Part shown: in pieces, positions 49,001-57,559 of the stretch
Layout: each line of letters starts with the position of its first letter
Numbering within the stretch: position 1 is the first letter of the stretch
Source: an uncultured Coriobacteriaceae bacterium
Lineage (GTDB): Bacteria; Actinomycetota; Coriobacteriia; Coriobacteriales; Atopobiaceae
Assembly (NCBI GenBank): GCA_902778135.1
Contig: CACYWP010000012.1
Span: 29,391-93,390 of the forward strand
Reading direction: 5' to 3'
DNA length: 64,000 bases
Made by a program: the position numbers and the translations under genes
The notes under the pieces: generated by a model
The model's input: the letters and a program-made list of their open reading frames with translations, nothing else
Database searches by the model: none
What the model was told of the DNA's origin: nothing

Positions 49001-49434
49001 GTCGTAGGTTCAGCTTCGTCGAGGTCGCGCCAGATTCATCGATCCTCGAGGGGTTTAATGTCAGTGGCGTGGACATCGCGCGGATGCTGTCCGCCATGAA
49101 CGACCGTATTGAGGTCCTATACGACCGGGAGCACATGCTTGGGCATGCGTACCTCCTAGGTCTGAGGGACACTCCCACGGTAGAGTGCCTGCGCGACATC
49201 TTCCGAGAGAGGATCATCCCCCTGCTGCAGGAGTACTTCTTCGAGGACTACGGGAAGATCCGCTCCGTTCTTGGCGCGGCTGCCGACGACTTCATCGAAC
49301 GCCGAGACGGCGCGGGCGTCTTCTGGGAGGGCGACACGGGGAGGTACGACGCGCGCGAGACCTATCGGCTCAGGGAGACACCGACAGACCCAGACGCCTA
49401 TGCAAGGATCTACCAAACTGGAGTCGGGGCGTAG
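46078..49434 (+). CDS. mcrB: McrB-like AAA+ GTPase with an EVE/PUA-like insertion
   Basis: 1118 residues. The long N-terminal half has no clear family. The AAA+ domain shows Walker A LYGPPGTGKT (629-636), Walker B FIIDEINRG (D907) and the McrB signature GTMNTADRSIALMDTALRRRF. Between Walker A and B lies an extra ~150-residue module (about 740-890; VWKMGLST, IRLGWD, MEPGDFVIL, YYGVAVVTGDFEW) that looks like an EVE/PUA fold, a modified-base reader. Works with McrC to cut DNA carrying modified bases. ATG 46078 after AAGGA. Confidence 0.85.
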   Translation: MADGNKYTWIPAYEAIATKLLDYEHDQERLYEIAHDVLGESFTQMDPLTFFSMFNGKLQREDRRIEAVKKVIEGLGLNVTPALDFWAIPITDARRWRFWGGEPNQLEYNWGVFRAALSLADDPSAESRANFIERFDTARSHRNVGDANLTMALYWVRPDAYLPLDGNTRTYIRNRYDIVAPAPVTGENYLQLIELVRSTARLPFTDLSYAAWELGGWIPAPSEWEPGVDTDQWEEILKDSSVADSASLISLKCLAEHPKGATCAELAGEYRRGPSFYSNAVTNLGRRVVERLGIEPREVEKGKYWPVACVGNYVAKRRKGTFEWRLRREVLEALERLDLTGVSAYELEGATPWFDEGRLRKLIALYKEDFGRFRGDNAPKGDQEAYKWDRVANFQENWRIDAEDFSASVVAALKPAAQGEGQLLGSGHEYSFDRLVKLLGFDQEGVREAFRTLYDTTTDLASLYESFTRGVDDLVRRYNEAFPDASMDDAYQNAKAASVYLFFRYPERYHYYKPTVADSLCTAVGSVLPGDPTARFIAYEALCDAMMPAVMSDAELVAMSDSVLDDRKLAADPAHHLLLQDIGYYCDVYMKEWHPDWEGLLEGAEETEVSGREAPMNAQAYPKNLILYGPPGTGKTYQTKAYAVAICDGKKLEDVLQTMSTKEGYDSVTSRYKELVDVGRIGFTTFHQSYSYEDFIEGIRPETDAEGRISYAVRRGIFRTFCDNASDMVSAASEAGSFRQFPENPSPTVWKMGLSTPEMKDLYQRCKTEGSIRLGWDTVNPEEVDESTELGEKSKRSISAFQDEMEPGDFVILTSGPDPDYYGVAVVTGDFEWHSGDEGAKRFRSAQWLPDIERTKAVALNKGYQLKPPAIYQLGRFTASQLVEAMGLAPNSEVERREKLPYVFIIDEINRGNVSRVLGELITLLEPKKRKGGSEELTATLPYSGDEFSVPSNVYIVGTMNTADRSIALMDTALRRRFSFVEVAPDSSILEGFNVSGVDIARMLSAMNDRIEVLYDREHMLGHAYLLGLRDTPTVECLRDIFRERIIPLLQEYFFEDYGKIRSVLGAAADDFIERRDGAGVFWEGDTGRYDARETYRLRETPTDPDAYARIYQTGVGA

Positions 49435-50748
49435 TTGCGCAGGACGGACGACATAACGATTCGCGAGTTTGAGTACCTCACGGCCTCGACAGTGAGGCGC
49501 GGGGACTGCAAGCACGTCTCAGAGAGGCAGTTCAATGCGCTGAGGGAGTTCGTGCTCACAAACCGAGAGGGGGAGAGCCCGCTCGAGCTCATGCGCCTCT
49601 GCTCGCCGCCCCGCGTCGGCGAGGCGATCCAGGCCCAGAACTACGTGGGCGTCATCCAGCTGAGCGACGGGCTCCAGATAGAGGTCCTGCCGAAGATCGA
49701 CATGTCGTCAGATTCCGATTGCAGTGACAGGGAGGTCTTCCTGGAGATGCTCAGGGATCTGGGCGGCGACGTCCCGTTCAGGCCGTTCGACATGGCGCAC
49801 GTCGAGACGTCGCGGCTGCCGTTGCTGGAGATCTTCATCGCGATGTTCCTCGCTGACGCGAGCGACCTCGTTAGGAGGGGCCTTCGCTCGGCGTACGTCA
49901 TAGTCGAGTCCGAGGAGAGGTTCGTGCGGGGCAAGATTGACTTCTCTCGTGAGTCGAGGAGCAACCCCGCGCACGCCGAGCGGTTCAACGTGGTTTATAA
50001 CGAGTTCCTGCTCGACCGCGCCGAGAACCGTCTCATCAAGACAACTCTGGAGAGGTTGCGACGCATTTCGAGAAACAGCGAGAACGTCAGGGCGGCGTCT
50101 AGGCTCCTGAGCGCCTTCGATGGGGTGGGGACCTCGCGCAACGTGGACGCAGACCTCGCGCGCTGCGTGAGCGATCGCTCGACCGTGCGCTACGGTACCC
50201 TGATCGCTTGGTGTCGCGTTTTCCTGAAGGGGCAGAGCTTCACGATGTTCAGGGGGCAAAACGTCGCCAACGCGCTTCTCTTCCCCATGGAGCGTGTGTT
50301 CGAGGACTACGTTGGGAAGATGTTGAGGCGCATCTCCGTCCCACATGGACTGAGGCAGGTCGAGTTGCAAGCGCAGACGGAATGGCTTTTCGAGGGACAC
50401 AAGGTCAGCTTACGTCCCGATATTCTCTGCACGTGTCACGACGGCAGGAGGGTGGTGCTCGATACCAAGTGGAAGCGCGTCTACGGCGCCCGCGACGTCG
50501 CGACGAGCGACATGCACCAGATGTACGCCTATGGGCAACGCTACACGACAGCCGGGGAAAAGATGCAGCATGTGCTGCTGCTTTATCCCTGGCATGAGGG
50601 CGTTAAGCCTGGAGTTATGCGCGAGGAGAGGTTTGTAAGCAAGGACAACGTGCAGGTCGACCTCTTCTTCGTCGATTTGGCGAACGCGCGGCACAGCCTG
50701 AGAGAGCTTGCTGAGCTCATCTCGGATCCGTCGAGCTTGGAGTGGTGA
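49435..50748 (+). CDS. mcrC: McrC-like nuclease subunit
   Basis: 437 residues with a TTG start directly after the mcrB stop. N-terminal McrC-type beta domain (IREFEYLTAS; YVGVIQLSDGLQIEVLPKID) and a C-terminal PD-(D/E)XK nuclease with RPDILCTC and VVLDTKWKR. McrC contacts the McrB hexamer, stimulates GTP hydrolysis and cleaves. Position and domains make the assignment firm. Confidence 0.85.
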   Translation: MRRTDDITIREFEYLTASTVRRGDCKHVSERQFNALREFVLTNREGESPLELMRLCSPPRVGEAIQAQNYVGVIQLSDGLQIEVLPKIDMSSDSDCSDREVFLEMLRDLGGDVPFRPFDMAHVETSRLPLLEIFIAMFLADASDLVRRGLRSAYVIVESEERFVRGKIDFSRESRSNPAHAERFNVVYNEFLLDRAENRLIKTTLERLRRISRNSENVRAASRLLSAFDGVGTSRNVDADLARCVSDRSTVRYGTLIAWCRVFLKGQSFTMFRGQNVANALLFPMERVFEDYVGKMLRRISVPHGLRQVELQAQTEWLFEGHKVSLRPDILCTCHDGRRVVLDTKWKRVYGARDVATSDMHQMYAYGQRYTTAGEKMQHVLLLYPWHEGVKPGVMREERFVSKDNVQVDLFFVDLANARHSLRELAELISDPSSLEW

Positions 50749-50754
50749 GCGTTC

Positions 50755-51231
50755 ATGGAAAACGATGAGGCGCGGCTGAATCTCGGTGCGACGATTCGCG
50801 AGCTATACGCGATAGTGGCAAAGCTGGAGACGGCATACCCAGGCCGCCACTTCACACCCGACGGTCACCTAGTTGGGAGCCTCGGCGAGGTCTACGCTTC
50901 TGAGCGGTACGGCATCCATCTTTTCGAAGCCTCTCACGAGACGCATGACGGCTATTGGCCAGACTCCGATGACGATGCCAGACGGAGGCTCGTCCAGATT
51001 AAGGTGACGCAGAGGAACCGCGTCGCACTGAGTGACTGCCCTGATTACCTGATAGTTCTCTTGCTCTCGAAAGAGGGTGCGTTCAGGGAGGTCTACAACG
51101 GTCCCGGCGAGCCCGTTTGGAAGATGAGGGGGAAGCCTCAGAAGACGAGCCAATTCCAGATCTCCGTGCGAAAACTGGAGAGGGTCTCTCAAGACGTGAC
51201 AGATGAGGATAGGATTCCTCCAATCGGATAG
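50755..51231 (+). CDS. DUF6998-like protein, possible PD-(D/E)XK fold
   Basis: 158 residues, six bases after mcrC. The core GSLGEVYASERYGI...RRLVQIKVTQ and PDYLIVLLL recalls DUF6998 proteins found beside restriction genes. E...D...QxK spacing suggests a nuclease-like fold, possibly inactive. Likely an accessory of the McrBC block. Confidence 0.6.
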   Translation: MENDEARLNLGATIRELYAIVAKLETAYPGRHFTPDGHLVGSLGEVYASERYGIHLFEASHETHDGYWPDSDDDARRRLVQIKVTQRNRVALSDCPDYLIVLLLSKEGAFREVYNGPGEPVWKMRGKPQKTSQFQISVRKLERVSQDVTDEDRIPPIG

Positions 51232-51242
51232 ATGCCCGCTTC

Positions 51243-52490
51243 TCAGCTCTTAAATACGCTGGCATGCTTGCCGAGGATTGCCTGGAATGCCTCGAGGGTG
51301 GGCGAGGGCTCGCCGACGGGCTGTCCGAAGTATGCGTTAGCTTCTACCCCCTTCGTGTCGTAGGGAATTTGGGACTTCCTATTTGGTGCGGAGCCATCCG
51401 GTGTGTGGTCCTTGCCAAAGATGGCATCATCCGAGTGAGTTACTGGGTCCGCCCAGTCCGCCTTGGCGCGCACCCAGCGGGCGTCGTCATGCTGGCCGTT
51501 CTCATTCAGGGCATCGGCATATCGCCTAAGACGTTCGGCACGCTCATGCGCCTTGGCGAGCTTGAGTGCCTCCTCGTAGCGGTCGACCTCTTGGTTGAAC
51601 TCCTTGCGTCTCTCGTTCTCGGCGGCAATCGATGCCTGCTTCGCGGCATACCGAGCCCTTGTCTCGACGATTGCCTCGAGCGCGTCCCGCCTGTCCTTTG
51701 CCCTGTACGCGGCATTAACGCAGAGGTTCGCGAACGCCCTCGGTACATCTTGTTCGAGCGTCTTCTTGCGGTAGTCTTTGTATACGCCGCAACCGACGTA
51801 CATCGTGAGCAGACCGTTGTATGTGCGGCTGGGTGTCTGTCCCTTGCGGTGCTTTCCGAGATGCTCGGAGAAGCTGACATGGACTATCTCTCCGAAGATG
51901 TCGAACCCGCTTTCGTCGTAGGTGCCACCTAGGCGCTCGGCTGCCTTGCCCATTGCCTCGAGGATTGAGCAAATTCTCGCGACGGAGTCGGGTGAGGCGT
52001 ACCGCCAGAGGCAGCGGCATGAGACCTCGTTCTCCGAGAGCCACTGCTCGAGGGATCGCTTGTTCCTGCAGACATCTCTCTGCCACCTCAGGTGCGGCCT
52101 GAGCTTCGCCTCAGGGTCGACGACTATGCCCTTCGCGGCCTGAATGATGAGGTCGACGGTGCCATCGCCGAGCAGGCCGTCTATTGTTGCAAGTGGGTCG
52201 TCCTCGGCTGTCCTCCTGTCGTCGACCGCCTCCTCTGCGGCGCCGGTGGTCCCACGCGGTCCTGGCCTATGCTTGGTCAGGGGCGGCCTTGTCGGGTGCA
52301 TGCCTGCAGCCACCTTCATCCAGTAGCCCTCGTCTGGGATGGGGATGCCCCTGTTGGCGCAGCTTCTCCAGATCGAGTCTACGGATACGCTCATGCGTTC
52401 CGCGAGCACTTCGGTCGGGATGCCCCAAACGAAGGAGTAGAGCATCTCGCGGTCGATGTGTGCTAGGATTTCGAGCTCACTCATGGACAT
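51243..52490 (-). CDS. Helix-turn-helix protein of unknown function
   Basis: 415 residues from ATG 52490 (MSMSELEILAHID), five bases after GGAGG. The N-terminal LYSFVWGIPTEVLAERMSVSVDSIWRSC...IPIPDEGYWMKVAAGM matches a widespread family that begins with a helix-turn-helix and a GYW motif and is often near mobile DNA. The middle is Arg/Lys/Glu coiled coil (about 300-350). Function unknown. Convergent with the DUF6998-like gene. Confidence 0.65.
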   Translation of the reverse strand: MSMSELEILAHIDREMLYSFVWGIPTEVLAERMSVSVDSIWRSCANRGIPIPDEGYWMKVAAGMHPTRPPLTKHRPGPRGTTGAAEEAVDDRRTAEDDPLATIDGLLGDGTVDLIIQAAKGIVVDPEAKLRPHLRWQRDVCRNKRSLEQWLSENEVSCRCLWRYASPDSVARICSILEAMGKAAERLGGTYDESGFDIFGEIVHVSFSEHLGKHRKGQTPSRTYNGLLTMYVGCGVYKDYRKKTLEQDVPRAFANLCVNAAYRAKDRRDALEAIVETRARYAAKQASIAAENERRKEFNQEVDRYEEALKLAKAHERAERLRRYADALNENGQHDDARWVRAKADWADPVTHSDDAIFGKDHTPDGSAPNRKSQIPYDTKGVEANAYFGQPVGEPSPTLEAFQAILGKHASVFKS

Positions 52491-52681
52491 GGTTGCCTCC
52501 ACGCTGTCGATTGACCAATGCTGATCTCATTGTCAATCCGAGATGTGGCGTCGGTTTATTGGTCCCATGTCAATGGTTGCAACTCCTTGGTATGTATCGT
52601 TTCGTTTCGTGTGGTCCTACGTGGTAAGACAACGTCTATCTGCTGAATCTGTTCGTCGAATGCTGTTCTATGGGCATTCAA

Positions 52682-52754
52682 ACATTATTAGCTGCATGGC
52701 GCAAATGGTCTCCGTGCGCCTAACGTGCGCACGGAGACCATTGCAGCGGCATAA
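52682..52754. repeat. Dispersed imperfect hairpin, copy C
   Basis: CATTATTAGC flank, outer GCATGGCGCAA arm, inner TGGTCTCCGTGCGC pairing perfectly over 14 bp with its complement, then ATTGCAGCGGCAT. Lies in the 377-bp gap 52491-52867, which shows no other gene. Confidence 0.65.
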
Positions 52755-52867
52755 GGTTGAGTTACGCTATATGGCGTTAGCCTGGATAAACCAGCGTCCC
52801 GCAGAGAACAAGCCTCAACAAAACTCAGAAACACGGGGCATCCAAGCTGCTCGACGGCCGCCAGAGG

Positions 52868-53068
52868 ATGTTCGACAGGCATCGTGAGCTCGCGACCAGG
52901 TATCCCGATCAGGTCAAGGCGTTCGACAGCATCGATGACGTCGTCGTCGAGATACACACGAACGACCCGCACCTCATGGACGGCGTCGACACCCGCGGCG
53001 TCAAGTACCGCATCGTCACGGGAGGTGACGAGAGCGCGCACTCTGCCGACGACATCGAGCTCGGCTAG
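52868..53068 (+). CDS. Short ORF, perhaps the remnant of a longer gene
   Basis: 66 residues (MFDRHRELATRYPDQ...). The same frame is open and protein-like for ~27 codons upstream (SLNKTQKHGASKLLDGRQR) without a start codon and begins after a stop at about 52787, so this may be the tail of a gene whose 5' part was lost, perhaps when hairpin copy C arrived. A low-quality AGAGG directly abuts the ATG. Convergent with the next gene. Confidence 0.35.
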   Translation: MFDRHRELATRYPDQVKAFDSIDDVVVEIHTNDPHLMDGVDTRGVKYRIVTGGDESAHSADDIELG

Positions 53069-53730
53069 CGGTACAGATGCCTCTTCACGAGTTCGTCGGC
53101 CTCCTCGAAGGAGATGTGCGGATACTCGGGCATCGAGGCACAGAGTTCATCGTAGAGTTCCTTGGCTGACTTTCGCTTGCGCTTCTGTTCCGGAATCGAG
53201 CGTGTCTGCGGCAGCGGGTGGGTCTTCTCGAGATAGTTGAGGAAGTGCCTCCACGACAGGTATTCCGGGCCCTCGGGGTCCGGCGACTCGTCGGTCGCCG
53301 CGACGAACGTCATCTCCCAGACCGAGTCGTGGATGTCCTTGGCGAGATTGAGCGTGTCCTCGAGGCTCGCCGTCGCTGGGATGTGCTCATATGGCTCGTT
53401 GTCGGTCTCGTAGATGTACATGCCGAGCACGTTCGCGTTGTTCTCGAGCGCCTCGCATGCGTCCGTGAAGTGGGCCTTGAATCCGAGCGCCCTCAGCGTG
53501 GCGCCGAGCGCGGCGGCGCCTGGCGAGTGCATGGTGGCATATTCTGCCGCCGACGAGCACCATATGGCGATGTCCACTATCTGCCTCGCGTCGTATATGG
53601 CATCGTAGACGAGCCTGCACTGCTTTGCCTGGTCCTCTGCGTCGAGCGTCTCTACGATGCTCATGAACATGGCGCACCACGACTTGAAGTCGAAGTGGTG
53701 ACGTTCGTTGTCTGGTATCGTCCTTTGCAT
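53065..53730 (-). CDS. Hypothetical protein
   Basis: 221 residues from ATG 53730, GGAGA seven bases upstream. Helical, Trp/Tyr-rich in the first half (FDFKSWCAMFMSIVETLD), basic KRKRKSAKELYDELC near the end. No family recognised. Confidence 0.55.
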   Translation of the reverse strand: MQRTIPDNERHHFDFKSWCAMFMSIVETLDAEDQAKQCRLVYDAIYDARQIVDIAIWCSSAAEYATMHSPGAAALGATLRALGFKAHFTDACEALENNANVLGMYIYETDNEPYEHIPATASLEDTLNLAKDIHDSVWEMTFVAATDESPDPEGPEYLSWRHFLNYLEKTHPLPQTRSIPEQKRKRKSAKELYDELCASMPEYPHISFEEADELVKRHLYR

Positions 53731-53980
53731 GGCTATCTCTCCAATTGTCGGCTTGGACTTACGGCTTCTTGCTTTTTAGCATAGTTGTTGAGTATTTACC
53801 AATTTACGCAGTTACTCTGCCCATCGAATTGCCCCAGTGCGTTCTGGTCCGTTGGGTGCTAACTTGCGGACACCAAATGATCACTCAGCGTATGAGCAGA
53901 TGGTCTCGAGTGTCGGGAACGCACGCTAACAATTGTGGCGACATGTGACTGGAATGAGTTGTGAGGTAGAAATACTCAAA

Positions 53981-54583
53981 TTAACCAGCGGAATCGGCAT
54001 AGATGCCTTTACCTTCGAGCGCGTTGTAAAGGGTCGTTCGCGAGACACCGAATTCGCGGGCGACCTGAGTTTTCGGCACGCCAAGCTCAATCTTTTCGCG
54101 AGCTTCGTCGATCTGTTCGCCAGTGAGCCGGGGCTTACGCTGGTACTTGCCCTTCGCCTTCGCGATGGCGATTCCCTCCGCCTGACGCTCAAGAATCATG
54201 GCACGCTCGAACTCTGCGAAAGCGGCCATTATCGTGAGGATGAGCCTACCGCGCGCGTCGGTGATGTTGAGCTCGGGATTGTCCACAAACTCAAGGGCGA
54301 TACCTCGGCTAGTGAGGTCTTCCGCTATCTCGAGCAAGTCGCGAGTATTGCGTGCAAGTCGGCTCGGGCTCTTTACGACGAGCGTGTCACCCTCTCGAAG
54401 CGTGTTGTGCAGGAGGATGTCGAGTTGTGGGCGATGGCGTTTAGAGCCGGAGACCTTGTCGACAAAGACATGGCTATCGGGCAGCGTTTGGAACGTTAAG
54501 AGCTGTCTCGCAGGGTTCTGGTCCGCTGACGATACCCGAATGTATGCAAAGACGAAGCGCTCGTCCTTATCTTGCCAACTCAT
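53981..54583 (-). CDS. Small serine recombinase (resolvase/invertase, Pin/Hin type)
   Basis: 200 residues. Cuts and rejoins DNA through a covalent serine link. Catalytic AYIRVSSADQNPARQL near residue 15-20, the SRLARN motif, GRLILTIMAAFAEFERAMI, and a C-terminal helix-turn-helix (TQVAREFGVSRTTLYNAL). Start ATG 54583, seven bases after AGGAGG. Family members resolve cointegrates or invert DNA. It lacks the large C-terminus of integrases, so it is not an obvious integrase for the whole element. An AT-rich 300-bp gap upstream may contain its site. Confidence 0.9.
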   Translation of the reverse strand: MSWQDKDERFVFAYIRVSSADQNPARQLLTFQTLPDSHVFVDKVSGSKRHRPQLDILLHNTLREGDTLVVKSPSRLARNTRDLLEIAEDLTSRGIALEFVDNPELNITDARGRLILTIMAAFAEFERAMILERQAEGIAIAKAKGKYQRKPRLTGEQIDEAREKIELGVPKTQVAREFGVSRTTLYNALEGKGIYADSAG

Positions 54584-54885
54584 GTCTAAACCTCCTGTAC
54601 ATATATGTTCAATCATATTGAATTATACCATGATGTACACATATTTGCGCAGGTATGGGGCGGGTTTTCGAGGTGTAAAACGAGCGTACTTGTGTTGGCA
54701 ATAAGCAATACTCGCCCACGTGCCAGAAGACACTTGATTATCTCTACAGTGCGCAGTTGCCGACTACGGCTCATATGCTAGAGCTCAGGTAAACCTGCTG
54801 CCATGGGCTTGAAACGGTAGAATCATTACAAGCTCCAAAAGCATGACAAACTGTTATTTTGCGAAGCAGTCAAAGGGGCGAGAAC

Positions 54886-56352
54886 GTGAAAGATGCATAT
54901 TCCTCGCATAGCGACAATCAAATAGTCGCCATCTTTGATCTGGATGCCTGCGATGACGGCTTCGGTTTCGGCCAGAGCATCTCGCGGGCGATGAAGGACG
55001 CGGAAGCTGAGCTGGAAAGCGTCGAGAAAAGACTTGAGGAGTCAGCCACCACCCTCAATTCGCTTACGCCGCAATGCGACAAGATCGACTATGCGCTTTC
55101 GGTTGCGAGCGGCGCTCTCTGTGGGGTGCTAGACGTGTTCCTCGTCGGAAAGCCCGGGGAGTCGCCCGTGGGGGAAGTGACTGACCAGTGGTTTGGCGAG
55201 CGGGTAAAAGGCTTCGCCAGGCTTTGCGGTTGGGACGGCCAGGACGATAGGCTCCCGTCGGCAATCCTCTATCTTGGGAGGAAATTCAGGGTTCCCTACG
55301 ACCAGCGCGGGGCGGGGGATGCCGCGAGCGAAATCTTCGACCTTAAACCCAGCAACCACCACTTCAAGTCGCTCGCGCACAACCCTAGCCTGCTGGGGCT
55401 GTTCTTTTCTGTCCTCGATCAGTTCGACAACTCATCGCATTTTGTCTCCGAGGGACAGCTCATCTCCATAGAGGATGTGGACGGGGGGTTCGAACTGCGC
55501 GGGCGCGACGTGCCGAGCAAGCTGTTTTGCGCCTTCGCGAACTGGCTCGGCCACCTTCTTTCCGACGTGTCAGGATCCGAGTCGAGCAAGGGTCGCGGCA
55601 TGGGCATACCGTCCCCGATATGGAGCTGGACAAACGACGTTGTTGCGCTAAAGCAAAAGCTGCGCATCCCAGTCTCGGACTTCAATGTCTCAATGAACGA
55701 GCTCGCCCTTAAGATTTACGAAAAAGGCTTCGACGCGAGGTTCCAGACGGCTCAGGCCATTCCCGTCCTCATAAACGAACTCCTCGTACGGCTGATGTAC
55801 AGCATAAGGCGCGCGATCAAGTACCTCTCTGAGATTGGGAGGGAGAACCGCTCGCCTGAAGGGATGTGGAGGGCATGCGAGCCTTTCTCGAATGCCACGG
55901 TGAAGAGGATGCTGACGGTCGCACACGGGTCGTTCTGCCTGGTCGACATGGGGGACGCGGCAATACGCGGGCTTGCCGAGGGCGGCGGCGCCTTCAATGT
56001 GGTCGAGTTCGCCATGAGGCTAAACGTCGTCGGCATTGGGAGGCTCACTATCTCCCTATATGGCGAGGCGACTCGAGGTCTCGGGCGCGCCGAAGCACAG
56101 GAGGAAGTATACTTCCTGAGGCGCAGGAGACTCATCGTGGACGACTACATTGAGGCTCTCAACACGCTGGCTGACCTCTACGACGACAGGCAGCTCCTGA
56201 CCTTTGTCGACGACCTGAAGGGCAGCAGTGCGTACAAAGCCGCCTTCCAAAAGTCCGTGAGGCTAGCCGAGAAGAGGAAGGTCCCGGAAGAGCGGATCCT
56301 CAGGACAAAAGACGACATAGACGCGTACTTCTTGGGAGAAGACCATGGGTAA
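54886..56352 (+). CDS. Unrecognised protein, first gene of a two-gene module
   Basis: 488 residues with a GTG start at 54886 after AAAGGGG; a TTG at 54859 is an alternative. Predicted mostly helical. An N-terminal coiled coil (MKDAEAELESVEKRLEES) precedes a Gly/Asp-rich part with GVLDVFLVGKPGESP and PYDQRGAGDAASEIF. I have the impression of close relatives in other Gram-positive genomes but cannot name the family. The stop overlaps the next start by 8 bp, so the two are co-translated. Sits between a recombinase and a toxin-antitoxin-like operon; a defence role is inferred from context. Confidence 0.6.
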   Translation: MKDAYSSHSDNQIVAIFDLDACDDGFGFGQSISRAMKDAEAELESVEKRLEESATTLNSLTPQCDKIDYALSVASGALCGVLDVFLVGKPGESPVGEVTDQWFGERVKGFARLCGWDGQDDRLPSAILYLGRKFRVPYDQRGAGDAASEIFDLKPSNHHFKSLAHNPSLLGLFFSVLDQFDNSSHFVSEGQLISIEDVDGGFELRGRDVPSKLFCAFANWLGHLLSDVSGSESSKGRGMGIPSPIWSWTNDVVALKQKLRIPVSDFNVSMNELALKIYEKGFDARFQTAQAIPVLINELLVRLMYSIRRAIKYLSEIGRENRSPEGMWRACEPFSNATVKRMLTVAHGSFCLVDMGDAAIRGLAEGGGAFNVVEFAMRLNVVGIGRLTISLYGEATRGLGRAEAQEEVYFLRRRRLIVDDYIEALNTLADLYDDRQLLTFVDDLKGSSAYKAAFQKSVRLAEKRKVPEERILRTKDDIDAYFLGEDHG

Positions 56353-57445
56353 GAAGTCGGAGCTGGAGCGCGTGAGCGATAGGGCGGAGGGGCTCGTTCG
56401 CGTAACAAACGTTAGGATCAGGGAGCTTGGACGAGAGGTCGAGGGGCTGCACGCCGCCCTTGGCGAGATTCAGGCCACCTTCGACAGAATTCGGAACGTC
56501 CCCACCGAGGAGGTCCTCGAGTGCCAGAGGCTCAAGGAGGTCAGGCTGGAGTGGAGGCGCCAGGCCGAAAGGATAGAGAGGGACTTCAAGACCGCTCGCG
56601 CAAGGAACGTTGGCCAAGGCATGGCTGGCGCCGGGCTGGGAGTAGCGGTCGCCGCAATGGGACCGACTGTTGCCATGGGCGTGGCCACGACCTTTGGCGT
56701 GGCATCAACCGGCACCGCAATCTCTGCCCTGAGCGGCGCCGCAGCCACAAACGCTGCGCTCGCGTGGCTCGGCGGCGGTGCCCTAGCAATCGGCGGTGGG
56801 GGCATGGCCGCGGGAGAGGCATTTCTCGCAATGGCCGGGCCTGCGGGCTGGGCCATAGCCGGAGCCGCCCTGGTAGGCAGCGCCGCACTCTTTCTCAAGA
56901 GCAGGGGCGAGAGGAAGCGTCTGAACCGCATATTTGTGCTGGTTGGCGAACGTGACATAAAGTCTTACAAGCTCGCTATTGTCGAGATCGAGGAGCGAAT
57001 CAAGCGTATCTGGAGCGAGACGCGATTGCTCCGTAACGCAAACGTGGACATTCAGGCCTTCGGAACTGACTACGAGACCATGTCCGAGCTTCAGCAGTAT
57101 GCGCTCGGCTCCTACGTAAACCTGATGAACTCGTCGACGCAGCTGCTCGTGAATCCAATTCTCGGACTGCAGCCCAAGTACACTGAGGATGACTTCGAGA
57201 TGTTCGTCGCTGGCATATCCGATGAGCGTCGTATTGCTCATTATCGCAAGTGTCGCCGGCTCATAGTGATGCTGGCGAACTTGCTGTACCGGGTATACAT
57301 CAACGAGTCGGACAGGAAGCTCCTTTGGAAATCGCTCAAGTGCAACGACGAGCTGTTGTATGCGTGTGGGCTCGAGAAGAGGGACTTCGACCTTGCTGTT
57401 GTAAATGCAGCTATAGCAGGGCTCAGCCACAAGTACAGGCGATGA
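56345..57445 (+). CDS. Unrecognised protein with long Gly/Ala-rich hydrophobic segment
   Basis: 366 residues. Helical charged N-terminus (1-85), then residues about 90-184 form an almost unbroken run of Gly, Ala and small hydrophobics with GxxxG-type spacing (AIGGGGMAAGEAF, GWAIAGAALVGSAALF), like glycine-zipper, membrane-inserting or pore-forming proteins. A charged helical C-terminus follows. ATG 56345 overlaps the upstream gene. As second gene of the module it could be a membrane effector; this is inference. Confidence 0.6.
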   Translation: MGKKSELERVSDRAEGLVRVTNVRIRELGREVEGLHAALGEIQATFDRIRNVPTEEVLECQRLKEVRLEWRRQAERIERDFKTARARNVGQGMAGAGLGVAVAAMGPTVAMGVATTFGVASTGTAISALSGAAATNAALAWLGGGALAIGGGGMAAGEAFLAMAGPAGWAIAGAALVGSAALFLKSRGERKRLNRIFVLVGERDIKSYKLAIVEIEERIKRIWSETRLLRNANVDIQAFGTDYETMSELQQYALGSYVNLMNSSTQLLVNPILGLQPKYTEDDFEMFVAGISDERRIAHYRKCRRLIVMLANLLYRVYINESDRKLLWKSLKCNDELLYACGLEKRDFDLAVVNAAIAGLSHKYRR

Positions 57446-57559
57446 CAGATGAAAAAGGAGATGAACTCGGCGTTCATCGGTGCAGCATCGTGGCATCGTG
57501 GAGCAGCGCACTGGCGTAGCGTGGAATCATGAACGACCAAGTGCCAAGTGCGCAATCGT

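Noticed and set aside
53981..54583. Serine recombinase as the integrase of the whole element
   Set aside because: It is a small resolvase/invertase-type protein without the long C-terminal domain of large serine integrases, and lies mid-element. It cannot be excluded, but evidence is lacking.
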